DNA of 52,829 nt, from assembly GCA_039918615.1 (NCBI GenBank), contig JBDSHG010000227.1, positions 1 through 52,829 of the forward strand. Direction: 5' to 3'. Made by a program: the position numbers and the translations under genes. This document shows positions 49,724 through 52,829 of this stretch, piece after piece; position 1 is the stretch's first letter; every line of letters begins with the position of its first letter. The stretch comes from FEN-1250 sp039918615 (lineage in GTDB: Bacteria > Gemmatimonadota > Gemmatimonadetes > Gemmatimonadales > Gemmatimonadaceae). The notes beneath the pieces were generated by a model that worked only from the letters and a program-made list of their open reading frames with translations, did no database searches and was not told the DNA's origin.

Positions 49724-50469
49724 ACCTCGAGCGTACGCAGGCACTCCTCGATCGCGTCGCGAGTGGAGAGATCGAAAGCGGGGACGCATTGCGCCTGCTC
49801 TCGCTCCCCGACAGCGAGTCGCTCGGGTTCGCCACCATCGATCACCATCGCGCGCTGCGGCAAGGGTTTCCCGAGGTCATCTTCGCGGCCGGCAAGACAC
49901 CGGAGCAGGTGCTGGCAATCGCGACGCATCTCAACGCCGACGGCGAAGGCTTCCTGGCTACCCGCGTGCAGCAGGAGATGTGGGGGCCCCTTGCAGAGCG
50001 CTTTCCGGGCACGGAGCTGAATCAACTAGGGCGCGTGGCCTATCTGGCCCCGACCGCGCCTCCGCAGGCGACGAGGGGGCCGGTGTTGGTGATCACAGCG
50101 GGGACCAGCGATCTTCCCGTAGCGGAAGAAGCGGCGGTGTGCGCGCGGGCCTTCGGCGCCCAGGTCGAGCGGCTCACGGACGTCGGCGTGGCGGGAGTTC
50201 ACCGCCTGCTGTCTCGCGGCGAGCTATTGCAGAGCGCGGCCGTGATCATCGTCGTGGCGGGAATGGATGGGGCGCTCCCCTCGGTGGTCGGCGGGCTGGT
50301 CGCCATCCCTGTGATCGCGGTACCCACGAGTGTAGGATACGGCGCAAGCTTTGGCGGAATCGCTGCTCTGCTCTCGATGTTGAACAGTTGCGCCGCGGGC
50401 GTGACTGTCGTCAATATCGATAATGGATTCGGAGCGGCGTACGCGGCCTCGCGTATCATCCATCGCTGA
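49720..50469 (+). CDS. larB: LarB-like nickel-pincer cofactor carboxylase
   Basis: 249 residues. The C-terminal half is PurE/AIR-carboxylase-like (VITAGTSDLPVAEEAAVCARAFG, VVAGMDGALPSVVGGLVAIPVIAVPTSVGYGASFGG), the N-terminal part (LLSLPDSESLGFATIDHHRALRQGFPEVIFAAGKTPEQ) is specific to LarB, which carboxylates nicotinate dinucleotide for the lactate racemase cofactor. LarC, LarE and a LarA are not in the window. GTG 49720. Confidence 0.9.
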   Translation: MNLERTQALLDRVASGEIESGDALRLLSLPDSESLGFATIDHHRALRQGFPEVIFAAGKTPEQVLAIATHLNADGEGFLATRVQQEMWGPLAERFPGTELNQLGRVAYLAPTAPPQATRGPVLVITAGTSDLPVAEEAAVCARAFGAQVERLTDVGVAGVHRLLSRGELLQSAAVIIVVAGMDGALPSVVGGLVAIPVIAVPTSVGYGASFGGIAALLSMLNSCAAGVTVVNIDNGFGAAYAASRIIHR

Positions 50470-50610
50470 TTCACCTCCTCCATCCCTTGAAGGCGGCGAC
50501 GTCTGTCTGCCATTCTGCCTGAACGGTCGCGTCCAGCCGTCCTGCTAGCGTTCTGCTTTGCCTTTGCGATCATCGCAAGCAGTTACGCACGCTCGCCACT
50601 CTTCGCGCTC

Positions 50611-52392
50611 ATGTGCTGTGTGATCGCGCTCCTCTCGTATCAGAAAGGGGTGAGCGTCGGCATCGTGAGCGCAGTCATCGGCACGGCGATCGCATTCACG
50701 CTGGACCCGTATGCCGTGCACCCGTTCCACATCAAGATGATCGTGAGTGTCGTGGTCCTCGCGATCGTCTCCGTCGTGAGCGGGGACATCTTCGGGCGCA
50801 TCGTGCCGGGGGCCACCGTCGCCAAGGCGGCGGTCGCGCCAACGCGCTCCGTCCGGGGTCTCGAGACTCCCGCGCGCGGCACGCGCGCCGTCCCCGAGCC
50901 GCGACGCTCGCTCGCGATGGAAGTCCAGCCGGAGAGCAATGTCGAGCAGGAGACGATCTCGCGCTTCCTGCGCGAGATGCGCGACCAGATCGGCGGTGAT
51001 GAAGTAGTGCTGTGGCGCTACGTTCGCGAGAGCGATGAGCTGCTCCCGGTGTCATCGGCATCGAGTCCGGTTCCCACTGTCACCTTCGAAACGAACCCGC
51101 CCCTCGAGTCGCTCGTGCACTGGGCGGTGCAGCAGGGGCTGCCGACCACCAACTACGACACTGAATCTTCGTTCTTCCTCACCGCATCCGTCGGGAAGGA
51201 AGGCCGCTTCCACGGCGCGCTGGGGGTGTACGCCGAGGATCGCGAGAGTCTCTCGCGCGAGAAGGCGAAGATTTTCCTGCCGCGCTACGCAACGCGGCTC
51301 ACGATGCTCGTGGACATGCTCTCCGATGGCAAGGAGACTCGACGCTATCGAGGGAAGGCGGACAGGGTCGTCGTCGCTGCACAGAAGATTCAGAAGAGCC
51401 AGGACCTCGCCGCACTGGACATCGCCATCTGCGAGAGCGCGCTCGACGTAACCGGCGGCACACGATGCGCCTTCATCCGCTGGAACGAGGCGGAGGACAC
51501 GGCGATCGTCGAGAGCGTGACGCCGCTACACACGATCGAGCCCGGCTTCGCCGTCGCGCCGGATTCGATCATCGGGAAGTTCCTGCGCAATTCGGACCGT
51601 CCGCGCATGGCCGTGCGCGAATCGTATCGCAAGTCCGAGGGCCTTCCTTTCAGCCCGCTGGAATCGTCGCGCAAGATCGGATCGCTCGCGATCGTGCCGC
51701 TGGTGGTCGACGATGAATTGATCGGCGCGGTTTGTGTCGAGGGCGACGAGGAAGCGCAGATCACCTCCGTCGAAGCCGAGCTCCTTTCCATGCTCGCACC
51801 GGTCGCGTCGGTGGCGCTCAAGAACGTCGAGCAGCTGCAGGATGTCACGCAGAAGTCCAATCACGATGCGCTCACCGGACTCGCGAATCGTCGTCAGTTC
51901 GAAGAGCGGCTGCGGCACCACCTGCTCGAGCACGCGCGTCACCGGCAGCCCGTGTCGCTGATCCTCCTCGACATCGACATGTTCAAGACGGTGAACGACA
52001 TCTTCGGGCACCAGGGCGGAGATGAGGTGCTCAAGGAAGTCGCGGAAGCCGCACGGAATACGATTCGCGAGATCGATCTCTGCGCGCGTTACGGCGGCGA
52101 GGAGCTCGCGATCCTTCTTCCGCAGACGAATCTCGCCGGCGCCTCGCGCACGGCGGAGCGGTTGCGCGAGGCCGTCGCAAATCTCCGGGTGACGCCCCCG
52201 AACGGTGGCTCGCCCATCACGGTGACGGCGTCGTTCGGCGTGGCGTCGTACACGGAGAGTGTGAAGGCCGGCGACCTCCTCTTTCCCGCGGCGGACATGG
52301 CGCTCTATCAGGCGAAGAGCGCGGGGCGGAACTGCGTGCGGCAGGCGATGTCGCGCAGCTCCTTTGGAAAGGGAACGGGCACCGCGGACTGA
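50611..52392 (+). CDS. GAF-GGDEF diguanylate cyclase with N-terminal membrane segment
   Basis: 593 residues from ATG 50611. Three to four membrane helices (1-60), a linker, one GAF-like sensor domain (about 115-240), a second GAF (270-395, IGSLAIVPLVVDDELIGAVC) and a C-terminal GGDEF domain with SNHDALTGLANRRQFEERL, DIDMFKTVNDIFGHQGGDEVL and the active-site Y-GGEEL. Inhibitory site REID precedes it. It should make cyclic di-GMP. The hydrophobic frame continues about 30 codons upstream of 50611 with no ATG/GTG/TTG; see findings. Confidence 0.9.
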   Translation: MCCVIALLSYQKGVSVGIVSAVIGTAIAFTLDPYAVHPFHIKMIVSVVVLAIVSVVSGDIFGRIVPGATVAKAAVAPTRSVRGLETPARGTRAVPEPRRSLAMEVQPESNVEQETISRFLREMRDQIGGDEVVLWRYVRESDELLPVSSASSPVPTVTFETNPPLESLVHWAVQQGLPTTNYDTESSFFLTASVGKEGRFHGALGVYAEDRESLSREKAKIFLPRYATRLTMLVDMLSDGKETRRYRGKADRVVVAAQKIQKSQDLAALDIAICESALDVTGGTRCAFIRWNEAEDTAIVESVTPLHTIEPGFAVAPDSIIGKFLRNSDRPRMAVRESYRKSEGLPFSPLESSRKIGSLAIVPLVVDDELIGAVCVEGDEEAQITSVEAELLSMLAPVASVALKNVEQLQDVTQKSNHDALTGLANRRQFEERLRHHLLEHARHRQPVSLILLDIDMFKTVNDIFGHQGGDEVLKEVAEAARNTIREIDLCARYGGEELAILLPQTNLAGASRTAERLREAVANLRVTPPNGGSPITVTASFGVASYTESVKAGDLLFPAADMALYQAKSAGRNCVRQAMSRSSFGKGTGTAD

Positions 52393-52425
52393 CCCGTCAG
52401 TCGCGCGTAGCGAGGCACAACTTCC

Positions 52426-52454
52426 TTGGCGGCGGGATGTGCAGTTGCTATATT
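52426..52454 (+). promoter_or_regulatory. Promoter of ssrA
   Basis: TTGGCG (52426-52431), 17-base spacer, TATATT (52449-52454), ending 12 bases before the mature tmRNA 5' end. Confidence 0.7.
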
Positions 52455-52466
52455 TGATCGTAAGTC

Positions 52467-52825
52467 GGGCCTGAAATGGTTTCGATTGTGTAGAAGAAGC
52501 TGTGGTCGCGTGCCCAGGTCCTCGGGTTCCTGGTAAAACCCTCGGGAAACTTTTCAACTGCCAACTCAAACATGGCCCTCGCAGCGTAACTTCGGTTACC
52601 GCTTGTGAGTGCCTACGAGGAAGCCCGCCCGGGGCGGCTTCGTAGGTATCGAAAATCTGGGCTAGTCATGCGTCGCGCTTTCAGGCACGTGGCGAAAATT
52701 TAGAGAGCTTATCCGGCGGTGGGTCGTTCACCAGCCAGCCGTCGGAAACATCAATCGGTGGACTACGCACGTAGAAGCTGTGGTTGATCCTATGCAAGAC
52801 GCGAGTTCGACTCTCGCCAGGTCCA
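52467..52825 (+). ncRNA. ssrA: Transfer-messenger RNA
   Basis: tmRNA rescues stalled ribosomes. The 5' GGGCCTG (52467-52473) pairs with CAGGTCC (52818-52824) as the tRNA-like acceptor stem, followed by the conserved ATGGTTTCGA. T-arm sequence GCGAGTTCGACTCTCGC is present near the 3' end. The tag frame runs from 52560: GCC then Asn-Ser-Asn-Met-Ala-Leu-Ala-Ala and TAA at 52587-52589, so the added tag is A-ANSNMALAA. Pseudoknot regions lie between. CCA is not encoded (ACGTG follows), so it would be added after processing. The gene lies at the window edge; only its 3' flank is missing. Confidence 0.93.
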
Positions 52826-52829
52826 CGTG

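Noticed and set aside
1..52829. CRISPR array or standard tRNA genes
   Set aside because: No regularly spaced direct repeats and no cloverleaf other than the tRNA-like part of tmRNA were seen by eye.

Overview
The window reads as a chromosomal segment of a high-GC, Gram-negative-type (two-membrane) bacterium. Genes are tightly packed and commonly overlap by 1-4 bases (ATGA, GTGA, TAATG), and many start with GTG or TTG. Lipoboxes, RseP, a PBP2/RodA/MreBCD wall-elongation cluster and PEGA-domain kinases fit a diderm. The overall style (serine/threonine kinase with PEGA tail, archaeal-type ProRS, secreted lipoproteins) would suit Gemmatimonadota, but that is an inference from gene content and not a proven placement.

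Layout. 1-4.8 kb: an acyl-CoA (probably propionyl-CoA) carboxylase locus with carboxyltransferase (cut by the window edge), biotin carboxylase and a separate biotin carrier, interleaved with a peroxiredoxin-like gene and an RlmD/TrmA-type RNA methyltransferase. 4.8-5.3 kb: a divergent lipoprotein. 5.4-13.7 kb: translation and envelope housekeeping, rplM-rpsI, rpsB-tsf-pyrH-frr, then uppS-cdsA-dxr-rseP and a secreted protein. 14.2-15.8 kb: a membrane Ser/Thr kinase on the opposite strand. 15.9-21.7 kb: rpsO-hairpin-pnp, an M16 protease, alanine dehydrogenase and a polysaccharide deacetylase. 21.7-23.6 kb: a lower-GC, decayed stretch with a small membrane protein, an IS256-type transposase remnant and a few doubtful small ORFs. 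23.6-25.1 kb (minus): a two-cluster ferredoxin translationally coupled to a geranylgeranyl-reductase-family flavoprotein.

25.2-39.2 kb: a long plus-strand run, mreB-mreC-mreD-mrdA-rodA (elongasome), accD, folC, hisS, proS, lysA, a phosphodiesterase and guaA. 39.2-46.5 kb is more accessory: a beta-propeller protein and its neighbouring TPR/winged-helix regulator, a DUF899-DUF2182 pair, two paralogous lipoproteins flanking an amino-acid permease, and a broken MFS transporter. 46.7-52.8 kb: a BNR-repeat protein with a MoaD/ThiS partner, PtsN-like EIIA, a tRNA-dihydrouridine synthase, LarB, a GAF-GGDEF diguanylate cyclase and, at the right edge, tmRNA (ssrA).

Regulatory signals are unusually legible. 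Sigma-70-type promoters with a 17-base spacer and TAGCTT/TATATT -10 boxes precede rplM, mreB and ssrA. accD, folC, hisS and dusB each carry a -10 box only 6-7 bases before the start codon and no Shine-Dalgarno sequence, which points to leaderless transcripts. No CRISPR array, intact prophage or intact insertion sequence was seen. I did not find a convincing new defence or biosynthetic system; the best leads are the leaderless promoter set, the ferredoxin/reductase pair and the decayed loci.
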